This document shows, piece after piece, positions 20,287 through 31,862 of a DNA stretch of 64,000 nt. This DNA comes from Argyresthia goedartella. Taxonomy: Eukaryota > Arthropoda > Insecta > Lepidoptera > Argyresthiidae. Location of the stretch: assembly GCA_949825045.1 (NCBI GenBank), contig OX463813.1:25154001-25218000 (forward strand). The letters run 5' to 3'. How positions within the stretch are numbered: position 1 is the first letter of the stretch; each line of letters opens with the position of its first letter. Below the pieces are notes generated by a model, which saw nothing but the letters and a program-made list of their open reading frames with translations, made no database searches and had not been told where the DNA came from. The position numbers and the translations under genes were made by a program.

Positions 20287-20545
20287 TAAAAGGGATATTA
20301 CAATATTCAAGATTACATAAATGACGAGAGTGCATGGCGTTAATCCACCTAACTCAACACAGAACTCGCTTAATAATTTTGTAATTATTTATTCCTGCAT
20401 AATATGTAATTAATATATTATATTTGAACTAGTTCAACCAAACCTATATTTAAAAGAGACCTTTTTGAGTTTCGAAGAGGTAGAGAAGAGGAAAAAACTT
20501 ACGTTTTCTAAACATATGTTAATATTTACAGAACATAAAAAAATA
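20287..20545 (+). mobile_element. 3'-end fragment of the LINE family at 36630-39604
   Basis: Matches the last codons and 3' UTR of that element: ATTACAATATTCAAGATTAC, AATAATTTTGTAATTATT, TATTTAAAAGAGACC and GGTAGAGAAGAGG. It lacks the 3' UTR hairpin block (about 39475-39508). No ORF capacity. Confidence 0.85.
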
Positions 20546-20759
20546 TGTTAATGATTTCCCGACCCGTTTAGCACCATTCTTATACGGAACCCTAAAAGTG
20601 ATACAATTATACCGGTAGTCAATAGAAAGTATAAGGCTTATGTTTAAACGATTACCAAAAACGCTCCTATTTTACTACCTCTAAATTCGAAATGACTGCC
20701 AGAATGGATAAATGTCCACCAAATTGTGTTTGGATAAATGATCACTAAACTTCTTTTTA

Positions 20760-20960
20760 TGTTTTGTGTACTTAAGTTTATGTTTTAAGTATTTTTTGTT
20801 GTTCTTACATGTTCAACCTAACACGAAGGATAAAGGGGGCTTCGCTTCGCTCACCCCCTTTACCCTTCACCTAAGCTACCGCAGTATTTTTCCCTGATAT
20901 TTTTTGCAACTTTTGGTGTACATTTGTCCATTTTGGGTAGGAAAAAAATATTTTGGTGAT
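20760..20960 (+). repeat. MITE family M fragment (GTCACCGTAAGAT TIR family)
   Basis: Shares with 34481-34812 and 53811-54085 the central blocks TTGTTCTTACATG..CAACC, GCTTCGCTTCGCTC, CACCTAAGCTACCGCAG and CCTGATATT..TTTGCAA. Both ends are lost. Confidence 0.65.
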
Positions 20961-21235
20961 CATTATATTCGTTTCCAAAGTATAATATTAAATGAGAGGC
21001 ACGTGTAACGTACAATGTACAGTGCCGTCCCTCGACCAATCATAAACCGTTTGATAATTCATTTCCGGTCCAATGATATTCATAATTAGTAAAGGGTTTA
21101 GACAGACGCTAAATAGAAATGACGTCTAAATGTAGTACTCCTAGCAAAGCTAGTACCTCACCTGACAATATTGGGGCGAGTTCGAGATCGGTTACAAATT
21201 ACTCCGACTGATGCGAAAATGACTCCAGAGCGTTC
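20961..21235. other. Noncoding flank of tandem array
   Basis: No gene. The last 40 bp (ATGCGAAAATGACT, GAGCGTTCGGAAAC) are an imperfect inverted match to the right flank of the array at 22301-22345. Confidence 0.4.
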
Positions 21236-22300
21236 GGAAACAACTCGAGTGAAGCCGAGGGTAAACGAACTGTTACCCGAGTGAAGCCGAGGGTATACGA
21301 ACTGTTACCCGACCGACAGCTTGCCGAATAACCCGAGTGAAGCCGAGGGTATACGAACTGTTACCCGACAGCTTGCCGAACAACCCGAGAGAGGCCGAGG
21401 GTATACGAACTGTTACCCGACAGCTTGCCGAACAACCCGAGTGAAGCCGAGGGTATACGAACTGTTACCCGACCGACAGCTTGCCGAACAACCCGAGTGA
21501 AGCCGAGGGTATACGAACTGTTACCCGACAGCTTGCCGAACAACCCGAGTGAAGCCGAGGGTATACGAACTGTTACCCGACAGCTTGCCAAACAACCCGA
21601 GTGAAGCCGAGGGTATTCGAACTGTTACCCGACAGCTTGCCGAACAAACCGAGTGAAGCCGAGGGTATACGAACTGTTACCTGATAGCTTGCCGAACAAC
21701 CCGAGTGAAGCCGAGGGTATACGAACTGTTACCCGACAGCTTGCCGAACAACCCGAGTGAAGCCGAGGGTATACGAACTGTTACCCGACAGCTTGCCGAA
21801 CAACCCGAGTGAAGCCGAGGGTATACGAACTGTTACCCGACAGCTTGCCGGACAACCCGAGTGAAGCCGAGGGTATACGAACAGTTACCCGACAGCTTGC
21901 CGAACAACCCGAGTGAAGCCGAGGGTATACGAACCGTTACCCGACCGACAGCTTGCCGAACAACCCGAGTGAAGCCGAGGGTATACGAACTGTTACCCGA
22001 CAGCTTGCCGAACAACCCGAGTGAAGCCGAGGGTATACGAACTGTTACCCGACAGCTTGCCGAACAACCCGAGTGAAGCCGAGGGTATACGAACTGTTAC
22101 CCGAGTGAAGCCGAGGGTATACGAACTGTTACCCGACAGCTTGCCGAACAACCCGAGTGAAGCCGAGGGTATACGAACTGATACCCGAGTGAAGCCGAGG
22201 GTATACGAACTGATACCCGAGTGAAGCCGAGGGTATACGAACTGATACCCGAGTGAAGCCGAGGGTATACGAACTGTTACCCGACCGACAGCTTGCCGAA
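21236..22300. repeat. 52-bp tandem array (minisatellite)
   Basis: About 1.06 kb of head-to-tail units. The basic unit is 52 bp, made of a 32-bp part starting GTGAAGCCGAGGGTATACGA and a 20-bp part CAGCTTGCCGAACAACCCGA. Some units have 4 extra bases (CCGA doubled), and several at 22085-22270 contain only the 32-bp part. Point variants are few, so homogenisation is recent. Periodic reading frames exist on both strands but are a by-product of the repeat. Confidence 0.95.
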
Positions 22301-23100
22301 CAGCGTTTTCGAACGGCTCAGATAAAGTTATTTTCGCACTGACAAGTGCGAGTTCTCTCCCTGGTTTAGGATCATTAAAAAATACCTGACAGATGTCAAA
22401 CTGTGCTTGGCGGGTTTATACAAATCGGGTTGGTTTGACATTGACTACTTATCCCGTACGGAACCACTCTATCTCGCGCTAGCGTTCGATTACCGCATTT
22501 CATCTCTCTTTCTGTCATTATCTCCATCCCTTTTCTTTTTCCGAGTGAATTTTCGCTCGGTATCCGAACGCACCCTTATCATCTTGAATACAATTGAAAC
22601 TGGAAAACCTAAAAAAAAGTTACGACACATCATTAATTGAGAAAAGAGGAAATGAAAGAAAACGTTTCTAACTTTTTGTATGCAGACAACATTGTTTGCG
22701 GCCAGAGATTAAACTAGTATCAATCGATAGAGTAGATTATTACTAACAAAAGTATGTAGTTCAAATATTTTGAGATAAATCTGAGTTGAAAGATCGAAAG
22801 AAGGCAACATATACTTCTTCCGAATACGATGCAATTATATCATAACTGCACTAAATATTCAGCACAAAGCGGCGCTTTGTTGCTTAAGGTCAGTGTTTTA
22901 GTATTTCTTTAAATCGCGCAACCAAAGAGGTGGCACATGTCAATTTACTAAAAGTAAAACCCTAGGTTTACCAAGCGTTCGGTTGGCCAACCTGACGGCC
23001 GCACGGAGTTTGCCTGACCCCGTTGCCGTGTGAAGTGATGTGTGTGCTAGGCTTAGTAAAAATCTGGTCAAAACTTTTGCTGCACGGAACCGCAAACCAA
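22301..23100. other. Noncoding sequence
   Basis: No supported gene. A short dispersed word at 22918-22985 (CAACCAAAGA, ACTAAAAGTAAAACCCTAGG) recurs at 43170-43230. The LINE copy to the right starts somewhere near 23100. Confidence 0.45.
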
Positions 23101-23125
23101 AACAATCAATAGGACGGGGGCAGGC

Positions 23126-23458
23126 GTGGTTGAGGGGCGCGGACGCCGCGTTATCGTGCGGTTGGCGCGACGCAGCCTGCGTGACGAGCTACTTGCCGCG
23201 GCGCGCGTGCGTCGCACGCTCACTACCGCCGAGCTTGGCTGGCCTGCACCGCAGCAGCGCATCTACATCAACGAGCGGCTGACTCACTTCAACCGGCAGC
23301 TCTTCTACCGGGTCCGGGAAGAGTGCCGCAAGCAGAACTGGCGGTACTCCTGGACGAAGAGAGGCCGCATCCACGCCCGCCAGGGCGACGGGAAGCAGGC
23401 GTACCCCTTCCGAACGGAGGCGGATGTCGCTCGCATTTTTCAGGCTGGCTTCGTTTGA
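23126..23458 (+). pseudogene. LINE ORF1 C-terminal fragment (FP25K-like domain)
   Basis: About 110 residues: RGRRVIVRLARRSLRDELL, QQRIYINERLTHFNRQLFYR, RKQNWRYSWTKRGRIHAR, then ADVARIFQAGF and TGA. This matches the C-terminal domain shared by insect LINE ORF1 proteins and the baculovirus FP protein family (named from family resemblance). The frame starts at a GTG only because upstream sequence is lost; no native ATG. GC content is far above the surroundings, as in other copies of such ORF1s. Confidence 0.75.
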
Positions 23459-23870
23459 GCGGTTTATTTACTCCGGTACTCGTTTATTTGTACCCCTTTC
23501 ATTATACTATTTATCTGTGTAGTACCTCACTATGTTATAGCCTAATGTTATTGCACCTTTTGTTGAGTATATTATGTCCTGTTTTTTACAATATTTTTCA
23601 AGGGAAAGAAAAAATTTCAATGACACCTCAATTAAACAGCAGATTTGATTCTTTTTATTTACACAATTTTAATAATAGATATACCATAAATTCACCTTGT
23701 TTATTTAAAAACTTACTTTATTGTATCACTATGTACTACACCTTTTTATTCAATAATCAAACCATGTCATGCTATCAGCCTGTTACATACATCGTACCTT
23801 CTTACCTACTTGCCTTGTATCGTTTTTATGACTTTCGCAATTTGTAGTTTTTGGTCAGTTAAAAATTGGT

Positions 23871-24296
23871 TTGATCAACGCAGGTTCCCTCGGTACAAAT
23901 CATGACAACCTAACGGCTTCGATTTTAAAGCATGACTTAGATATCTTAGCAGTAAACGAAACGTGGCTCAGTGCGGGTGAAGATGGACGCGCACCCGTCG
24001 TAGCGGGCTACCGCCTGAGGCACATCCCGCGGCCGCATGAGGTACGCTCGCGCGGTGGCGGGGTCGGCTTCTACGTCAGGCATGGCACTACCGCGCGCAC
24101 CTGGCCTCACCCAGTGGATGCTCTTCACAAAGCCGTTGAGCAAATGTGGCTCACTATGACTCTCAATGGGAAGAAGCTCGCAATTGGCACGGCGTACAGA
24201 CCACCCTGGATGGACGCAGATCTATTCTTTGACGCTTTAACGGACTCAATTAATTCGGTGCCTAGCTGTGATAATTTAATATTACTGGGCTACTGA
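23871..24296 (+). pseudogene. LINE ORF2 endonuclease, N-terminal part
   Basis: APE-type endonuclease motifs: LINAGSLGTNHDN, VNETWLS (catalytic Glu), GGGVGFYVRHG and GTAYRPPW. It breaks off at NLILLGY where GDFN should follow, owing to a frameshift or small deletion near 24290. The domain then continues in the frame of the next segment. Confidence 0.8.
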
Positions 24297-24303
24297 AATC
24301 AAA

Positions 24304-26688
24304 ACTGCAAAATTTCTTACTTTTATCTCATGCCTAAATCTCTGTCAACTAGTTACATCGCCAACACACTTTACCAAGACCTCTCAGACCTTAATTGACG
24401 TAGTTTGCTCGGATTTACAGACTGACAAGATATCTGTTCAGCCAGTGGGTTCCCTTTATGGACATTTTCTTGTCAGCTGTCAGTTTAACATTAAACGAAC
24501 AAAACCTAAGCCATATACCGTTATTTATAGACCTATTAAAAATATTTGCATTGATAATTTCAACTCTGACCTACAATCTATTAGATGGGAGCTACTATCG
24601 ACACTTAATAACGTTAACGATATGGTTAGCGGTTTTAACCATATCGTGTTGGCTCTAATCGACCTACATGCGCCTGAAACTTCGGTTGTTATCAAAACCC
24701 ACTCATACCCATGGATCACTGACACAATTAAATTAATGATGAGGTTACGCGATGAGGCGGCGGCTGAGTTTCATAAAACTAAACTTGAAGGAAAGAAAGT
24801 ATACTGTAAGAGTCTTAAGACCACGGTAAATCAGGCTCTTTTTAATGAAAAAACCGCATATTTCAATCAAAACATCAATAATAAAATTCATAATCCTAAA
24901 TTGCTTTGGAAGAATCTAAAAAATACTGTTATACCTAAAAAAAATACTGAACTGCCTGCTCATTATCAAGACCCCAACTATATAAACAATCACTTCCTGG
25001 ACATTCCAGGTTTGTCGGATGTATGTATCTCACACCTTACTTACTTCGAATTTCACAAATTTAGAGAAGCAATCTTTCATTTGGAACCAGTTAGCATGGA
25101 TAAAGTCGCTAACATATTCCGTGGTCTGAAATCTAAGGCAGTGGGATGTGATCTCATCAGCCTGGATATGCTTATAATGACGTTGCCGGACATACTGGAA
25201 ACAATAGCTTCTTTAATAAACAAGTCTATAAGCACATCTACTTATCCTGATATTTGGAAACTAGCAATCGTGCTTCCTCAACCTAAGATCTCTAATCCAG
25301 TTGAACTGAAAGACCTTAGGCCAATAAGCATATTGCCATGCCTATCGAAGGTGCTGGAAGAAGTTGTTGGCTACCAAGTGACTGATTTTCTAGAGAGAAA
25401 CAACATTTTACCGAAAGTACAGTCGGGCTTCAGGAAGGGGCGAAGTACTGTAACTGCCTTGCTAGATGTTACAGATAACATCCTCTGTGCACAAGATCAA
25501 GGGATGTGTAGTATAGTTGTACTGCTGGATTTTTCCAGGGCTTTCGACTCCATAAATCATAATCTTCTCTTGTCTAAATTAAGTTATTATGATTTTGACT
25601 ATAATGCCCTTCTATGGTTCAGCAGTTATCTCAGTGGCCGTCGCCAGCGTACCAAGCTATCTCGCAGTGACGGATCGGTTTTTCATTCAGATATAGCACC
25701 CGTAATTCAAGGCGTACCTCAGGGATCTATTTTGGGGCCTCTTCTCTTTATACTTTACTCGGCTGATGTGGGAAAGTGTATCATGCATTGTCAGTCCCAT
25801 ATATACGCAGATGATACACAGATATACATTTCTTGTAAACCCTCTGAAATTGATAATGCTATAACAAAGCTGAATGAAGACCTCTCTAGAATAGCAACGT
25901 GGTCGCAAAATAACAGTCTGCTGCTTAATCCGAGTAAAACCAAATATTTGATTGTTGGAAACAAATATCAGTTAGCTAGACTTAGTTCTTCACTAAATGT
26001 CATGCTCATGGGTAATCCGGTGGAACGTGTATATGAGACGCGAAATCTAGGCCTGCACATGGACTGCGACCTTCGGTTTGAAAAGCATGTTGCTGACTCC
26101 GTTAGGAACTGCTTCTATAGACTGAAGGTACTGTACAGAATGAGGCCTCACATAAGAGAACATCTGCGTATCCGGCTCGTAGAGTCGCTTGTACTATCGA
26201 AGCTGAACTACTGTGATGTGGTCTTCGGTCCTCGACTACTAGCCAGAACACAAAAACCAGTTCAGCGAGTCCAGAACGCCTGTGCCCGTTTCTGCTTCGA
26301 TATACCATGCAGAGGTCATGTCACGCCGTTTTTAAATAAATATCTATTTTTGAAAATGAAGCACCGACGTAAGTTGCATCTTGCGTGCCTTTTGTTCGGT
26401 GTACTTTAGCATGAAGCACCTTCGTACCTCTACGAGAAGCTAACATGGATGTTGAACTCCAGATCTTGCGGCTCCCGCCAGTGTTCGGCACAGCTTTCGA
26501 TGCGGCGGCACAGCTCTGCCACATTCAGAGTTAGTTTCCGTTACGCTGCATCGAAATGCTGGAATAATATCCCACCGCCGATTAGGAACCTGCAAAATTC
26601 ACTTAGTTTTAGAATACAACTTAAACGTTTCTTATTTGAAAGCCAAAAAAAGCAGGAGGGTCATAAACACGATACGAGTATTATTTAG
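24304..26688 (+). pseudogene. LINE ORF2: endonuclease end, reverse transcriptase and C-terminus
   Basis: One frame from about 24304 to 26688 with a single TAG at 26407-26409. The endonuclease end has SLYGHFLV where SDH is expected, so a catalytic Asp is lost. Linker: YPWITDTIKLMMRLRDEA. RT motifs: LKSKAVGCDLIS, LRPISILPCLSKVLEE, QSGFRKGRSTVTALL, LDFSRAFDSINH (palm A), GVPQGSILGPLLF (palm B), YADDTQIYI (catalytic palm C), LNPSKTKYLIVG. Past the stop, YAASKCWNNIPPPIRN is the usual LINE C-terminal motif. The YADDTQIY core and PPPIRN ending point to the CR1 group within the Jockey superfamily. Confidence 0.87.
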
Positions 26689-26939
26689 TATTATTTTGTA
26701 GGTATCATTTATTTCAATTTTTAAATTGCACTGGAATTGAGCGCACAAAAAATTTGTATTCAAATTAATTAATTATTTCCTTGCTAGTATTAAGTACCTA
26801 GTTTTTTATAATCTTTAAGCCGTTTTCTTTTCACTTTTTTTTCTTTCTCTTTCTCTTCTATACGTACCTTACTCACTACAATCCTGTTTAAGTGGTTAGA
26901 TTGTCCGTGGCATCACCGACCGGCTCTGACGGAAGACCA

Positions 26940-27077
26940 GCGTTGGTTGCAAACCAGCCAGCATTATGCTGAGTCAGGGTCCGTTTTGCGACACACAAGC
27001 TTGTTGTAGAAATATTAGTGTAAGTGCCTGTCTCGCAAATAAATTATTATTCTATTCTATTCTATTCTATTCTATTC
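26940..27077 (+). repeat. LINE 3' UTR end and (TTCTA)n tail
   Basis: GTAAGTGCCTGTCTCGCAAA followed by about seven TTCTA units. The tail serves as the element end instead of poly(A). Confidence 0.85.
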
Positions 27078-28472
27078 TTCTGTGTACGTATGTTTTGTAT
27101 TTGTTGATTTTTTCAAAAAGCGCAAATTCACTTTTGAATAAAATTGTATGGGACCTCTGAAGTATGACCTACCACTCAAAGCAAGAAATAAATCGGTTCA
27201 TAATTGACGGAGTAAGATTTTTGAAGTCAATTAAAGGCGGGAAGTAAAACTAATTATCACTGAGAAATTTGAAACTTCAACTACTTTCCTTCACTATTGT
27301 TATTTTTGACATACTTTCCTTACAGTTTTTAGTTGATTATACACCTCGCATTAAGTAATTGATATTGCGCTCGTGCCTTTAAGATGAATTATACCTTTCA
27401 ATTTTTGTATTTAATAATTAATTCTATCGATTTAGACCAGTTTCACCGCTGGCCGCAAAAATCAAGATTTTTTTCCTAGGGGGGAAGTTAGGTTTGCCAA
27501 AAAAGTTAATGATCTTTACAAGTTTTTGGTAATAATTGTTGTCGTCAGTCACGCAGTAAAATGGGAAAAATTACAACATTTCTCACACAGAGTAGCAGAG
27601 GCACAGAAGCCACATTCACCCGGTTGTTCTATATTCCATTTAGTGAAAAATAAGCCACAAGAAGTTTTGAAAGAAAGAATTAAAGAAAAATCGTTTATTT
27701 TCTAAAGAAATAACAGAAAATGTTGCTCCAGAAACATAATTTCTGGCAAAAATGACTTCCCTCAGCATCTGCTGAGTGACGTCACATCAACACAGCTCTG
27801 TTTGAAGAAAGTTGTTCAGAAATGTATCGGTAGCGTAGCAATTACTTTCCGTATCATATTTATATTTGTAACGCGTCACGCTCATTGTTTTCTTTACACA
27901 TATTACGAATTATCCACAATATTTGTCGATATCAAGGTTTATTCTACTACAACGCTTGGCGTATTCCACTTTACAAACTAAACTTCAATAAAATGATGTA
28001 CCTAAAAATAAATAAACAAATGTAGCTAGTTAAGGTCCCCACCTATGGGCTCAGGCTTTATCCGAATTCAATTCCCTTCGCCTATTTTTGTAATTATGTA
28101 GGTACATATTACCTTCGCACCTTTTTTCATACGACATTGTCGTCTAGTTTCAAAATCCGCTAAGACGCATTCAAATTTTCATTCGGTTTGGACTGCATTA
28201 CCAACCTATAAGGTTGAAAATAATGGGGGAACGATAGCGGAATTTGAATCTACTCGGCTCTTTTTGCCAGTTATTCAATACTCCAGTTTTCGCGACAGGT
28301 TTAGAGCCCAACGCCGAAGTTATATAGTTATAGATATAGTTAGCCATAAACAATTCCGTACTGATTTAGAAAGCAGAATTGCGCCCTAAATACTTTAATT
28401 TTACATCCTTCACCGAGCATTGCTTCGGGAATTTGTGTTTTAAAACCGTAAAATTGTAGAGCGCCCTTATCC
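27078..28472. other. Noncoding sequence with SINE-A scraps
   Basis: No supported gene. 27590-27650 (GTAGCAGAGGCACAG, TCTATATTCCATTTAGTG) and 28230-28330 (CAGTTATTCAATACTCCAG, CGCGACAGG) are worn minus-strand SINE-A tails. 27335-27380 shares CACCTCGCATTAAGTAATT with 43245-43263. Confidence 0.5.
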
Positions 28473-28580
28473 ATAAATAAGACGGTAACGACGAACTACA
28501 GAATTAACTGACTCGTCCTCAGAACTACTGAAATGGCAAATACAATTTACAACTTCGTATTAGCTGTGGTCCTTTTGATG
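28473..28580 (+). CDS. Candidate first exon of a small secreted protein (speculative)
   Basis: ATAAATAA at 28473 is a TATA-like box; 53 bp after its end, ATG at 28533 in a good context (TGAAATGG) starts a 16-codon frame, MANTIYNFVLAVVLLM, that is a typical signal-peptide start (polar, then hydrophobic V/L/A run). It stops exactly at ATG|GTAAGT, a perfect 5' splice-site consensus, in phase 0. CDS part is 28533-28580. No following exon was recognised, so no family can be assigned. Chance occurrence is quite possible in 64 kb. Confidence 0.3.
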
Positions 28581-28641
28581 GTAAGTTGAAAATCACCTAT
28601 TTGATATGATTAAGTAGTATTTTTTATGGAGACTTCATATT

Positions 28642-28850
28642 AATAATAATAATAATAATATACGTTTATTGCCATAAAGCATACAGTTGTTTGATACATG
28701 CAAGATTTGCCTGAGACAATAGGAAGTGGCTCAGCTCCTGCTAACACGGAATCGGGACTCCGTGTAGCGCTGATGTTCAGCCTATCCCTCTTCCCTGAGG
28801 TTTTGAGCGGGGTAACTTTGTCATCGAGGGTCGCCATAGAATTTAAATTT
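28642..28850 (-). mobile_element. LINE 3' end with (ATT)n tail
   Basis: Minus strand shows a unique body ending GCAATAAACGTATATTATTA with AATAAA and an (ATT)n tail at 28642-28662. This is the form of a LINE 3' UTR. The short frame within it is not a gene. Confidence 0.6.
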
Positions 28851-28937
28851 ATATAATAAAATAAGTAAAAATCACAGAGAAATAAAATGGCTAAATTACC
28901 ATTTGGACAGTCTTCTGCTGACTCTTGTATTATATTG

Positions 28938-28963
28938 CGTGTGTGTGTGTGTGTGTGTGTGTA
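28938..28963. repeat. (GT)n microsatellite
   Basis: About 12 GT units. Confidence 0.9.
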
Positions 28964-29049
28964 TTAGCTAGTTTGTGTTTCCTTGTCTGGGGCTCTTACT
29001 TTAGAAATAGTTTTTTATGCTAAACTCTTTTCAGTAAGCATGCTTCAGG

Positions 29050-30130
29050 TGCTTAATATCATTTTGGCGTTTCATTAGAGTTGATCTGTATTTTTTTTAA
29101 GTAGTTAAGGCTTACTTTTGTTCTAAGAGGCGGAGGTAGATCATTCCATATGCTTGCAGCCATAAATCTGAAGCAGCTTCTGTAACGAGTCGTTTTGTGT
29201 GCATGCATTTTAAGTTGATTTTGATGGCAGGTCCTCAGAGCTCTGTGTGTTGAGTTTTCGACCCAATATGCATCTTTTCAAAAAGGTATTCTGGCCTCTT
29301 GTTGCGGATGACTCTGTGGACTGTGCATGCGTAATATAGCTCCCTTCTGGCTTCTTATAGAGTCTTTTTTTGGTACCGGTACAACTAAAGCTTTTTTCCA
29401 GCAGGATGGGTAAGTGTTATATCTAATAGAGACATTAATAATTCTTGTGAAAATGGGAAGAATAGCATCTAGTCATTATTTAGTCATGTCTATATCTAAG
29501 CCATCATGGCCGGTTGCTTTTGTTTTGATATTATTTATTATTTTGAGGACTTCTGTTGCTGTCGTTTCTTGAATATTAAAACTCGAGTGGCAGTGAAAAT
29601 GGCTTGTAAAGCTGGCTTGGTTACTTGATACAATAGGCACTGGCAAGTTTAAAAAATGATTATTTATACTATCAAGGTCATTAAGATAATCGGGTATTAA
29701 ATTAGGATGCTTGTTGTTGAGTACAGCTGTTTTTTTTTAAGTTAGACCATAGCCGTTTCGGTTTATTTATATTGTTGTTGATGAAATGGTTAAACTATGC
29801 CTTGTGTTCTCGCTCTACTGTGGCTGTAACTAGGGTTTTCAGACTCTTATAATATTTCATGGAGCTATCAGTTTTGAGATTTTGGGCTTTTTGTAAACTC
29901 ATCATGAGTTTCACCGTATCAGTTATCCATGGCTTAGGCTTCCCTTTTACAGTTTGTCTTTGGACTGGTGCGTGTTTGTTAAACAAGTTGCTTACATAAT
30001 TATGAAATGTCGCAATCATTTCGTCGACGGTGTGCAATAGATAGATATTGTGCCAATGAGTAAGATGCAAATCTGTAGAGAACTGTTCCGAATATCGTCG
30101 GCCTAGAAAGTTAAACAAGTGCGATAGTAG
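29050..30130 (-). pseudogene. LINE ORF2 remnant with deleted RT core
   Basis: Minus strand. 29795-30118 gives the linker (KPWITDTVKLMMSL, YYKSLKTLVTATVEREH), close to YPWITDTIKLMMRL of the element at 23100-27077. 29370-29620 gives an RT start (TKATGHDGLDIDM, SYNTYPSCWKKALVVPVP) with stops. 29060-29340 gives the C-terminus (RSCFRFMAASIWNDLPPPLR). The palm motifs between RT start and C-terminus are missing, so an internal deletion joined them near 29355. It is a relative of the CR1-like LINE family, inactive. Confidence 0.75.
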
Positions 30131-30244
30131 GCATCCCGTTATTAAATCTTTATCAATAAGCCTTTTAAAACCTGGGCCATGACTAACAGCGAGAAACGTA
30201 GGTTCGAGGTATATGGCATGGGCATGAAATACACTATCTCGATG

Positions 30245-30500
30245 TGTACTCGTTGACGACCGGTATATCCCAGCGGGTAGTGACCCGGCCTACGAAGCAG
30301 ACGTTCCTGGGTTTGAATCGCGGTAAGGGCAAATATTTTTGTGATGAGCATGATTATTTGTTTCTTAGTCTTGGATATTTTCTATGTACATAAGAATTTA
30401 TCTGTATTAAATATATCATCGTCTAGTACCCATAACATAAGCCTTATTGAGCTTTCTATGGGTCAAGTTAGATTTGTGTAAGATAGTCTTCTAATTTATA
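30245..30500 (+). mobile_element. tRNA-derived SINE family C
   Basis: Head: CCCAGCGGGTAGTGACC (box A area) and GGGTTTGAATCGCGG (box B), then GGTAAGGGCAAATATTT, a body with TTTTCTATGTACATAAG and TAGTACCCATAACATAAGCC, TTGAGCTTTCTATGGG and TGTGTAAGATAG before an A-run. The order is that of a SINE family I recall from moths. Complete copy, single in this window. Confidence 0.75.
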
Positions 30501-30534
30501 TTAAAAAAAAAACTTTACTTGTGCCAAAAAGCCT

Positions 30535-30690
30535 TCGGAAAAAGGCAGGATAAAGAAGAAATCGAAAAAAGCATTTCTAGCGAGTGGAAGCGCTTCTGGT
30601 CAATGAAGGGTAACCTTCCACTGACCCTCAAGCTCAACTCACCAACATGTGTGTCCTGCCTATCCTACCCTACGCTCACCTGAGTATATA
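30535..30690 (+). pseudogene. LINE ORF2 fragment
   Basis: Frame reads EIEKSISSEWKRFWSMKGNL and TLKLN, then shifts. This segment corresponds to the region after the RT catalytic core of RTE-type or craniofacial-2-like LINE proteins. It is too short to assign further. Confidence 0.5.
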
Positions 30691-31780
30691 GTTCAATACT
30701 TAAATTTTTCAATGTTTCGATGTATGGCCTTGAATGTTGTCCTAGCTAGAGTAATCTATATAGCTAGTATTTAATATTTTATTATTAAAAATTAGAAATT
30801 TAGATTCAATCCTTTTTAAGTGACTATACTTCTCATGTGCGGGCGAGTTGACCACAACAAAAATTAATTTAATCAAGAGGTGTCACCTCGCCCGAATTGG
30901 TAGTTCGAGTTCATTTCGGCCGAGATTACCACCAACTACGATTGAATTACGAAACGTGGAGGGGGGTTGTGCCATTCCCACTCCTTATGGAAAAAGGTCT
31001 GGCCGCTGTACATTAGTTTAAAAAAAACGTTTTTTTTTTTTTAGATTCTATGTTTTACTCTTTCGCTTCTCTGCAGGCCGGAAAAGAAAAAATAATGACA
31101 TAAAAGTTAAGGCAAATTTAATGTTGTTTCCCCACAAATTCCCCCAATAGAATCTTCAGTACTCTAGGTGACGTCTGTCATAAAAGTTCCGTTTTAGGGT
31201 TAACCCAAGTTCACAGGTTTTAGTTTTAAATTATTGTGTTATCTGCCACCAGATGGTGCTCCACGGGACTGCGGGTGAAGTTTGGACTCCAGAAGAAGAA
31301 ACCGTATGCCCGTAGCCCGCACTCGGCCGCAGTGCGAATGCTGATGTGGGCGTGGGGCTAATTCGAAACCCGAATGGAAATAATGCAAAATAGATATTGA
31401 ACCAAAAGTCTTTTTTTTTTTGCAACACACTAAATACAAACTGTGATTTGTCAAATTTCTATGCTGTGAAACAACAATATGAAAAACATAAAAAGAATTC
31501 CTAAGAGGAATCAAAATATGATTAGCTTGTGTCTCCCGCACTAGGCACCGCCTGTATCGCGGGAACCTCTAATGTTTATGTAATGTGTGTTATACATGAT
31601 AGGCATACAGCATGATAGACAGATTAAAAACATTAGCTTTAACATAAAATAGCAAAGTAGATATTTTAATAAGTAACAGGTGATTTAAACATGATAAATT
31701 AAGCTAGAAGACGAAAAATTATGGTGGTTGTGCAGCATAAAAATTTCCACTTACTAAAAATTTATAATAAATATTATAAG
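30691..31780. other. Noncoding, unassigned sequence
   Basis: No supported gene. Frames overlapping 31231-31541 on the minus strand show no family motif. Confidence 0.4.
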
Positions 31781-31784
31781 GGTG

Positions 31785-31862
31785 TGTGTGTGCGCGCGCG
31801 TGCGTGTGTGTGTGTGTTTATGTTAGGGTGTGTGAGGGTGTGTGCGTGTGTGTGTGTGGTGT
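31785..31862. repeat. (TG)n/(CG)n microsatellite
   Basis: Alternating TG and GC dinucleotides with TGTTAGGG interruptions. Alternating purine-pyrimidine DNA of this kind may form Z-DNA. Confidence 0.9.

Larger units (their letters stand above)
23100..27077 (+). mobile_element. CR1/Jockey-superfamily LINE, 5'-truncated, with (ATTCT)n tail
   Basis: Order: C-terminal part of ORF1, about 400-bp spacer, ORF2 endonuclease, RT, 3' UTR and a (TTCTA)n tail at 27043-27077. ORF2 has a frameshift near 24290 and an in-frame TAG at 26407. ORF1 lacks its N-terminal part, so the copy is 5'-truncated. It belongs to a different family from the LINEs at 2401 and 36630, but is close to the remnant at 29050-30130. 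Confidence 0.85.

Noticed and set aside
21361..22224. Periodic frames on both strands of the tandem array
   Set aside because: Frames result from the 52-bp unit; repeated residues follow the DNA period and shift between units.
21236..22300. CRISPR-like array
   Set aside because: Units are contiguous without unique spacers, and all else in the window is eukaryotic.
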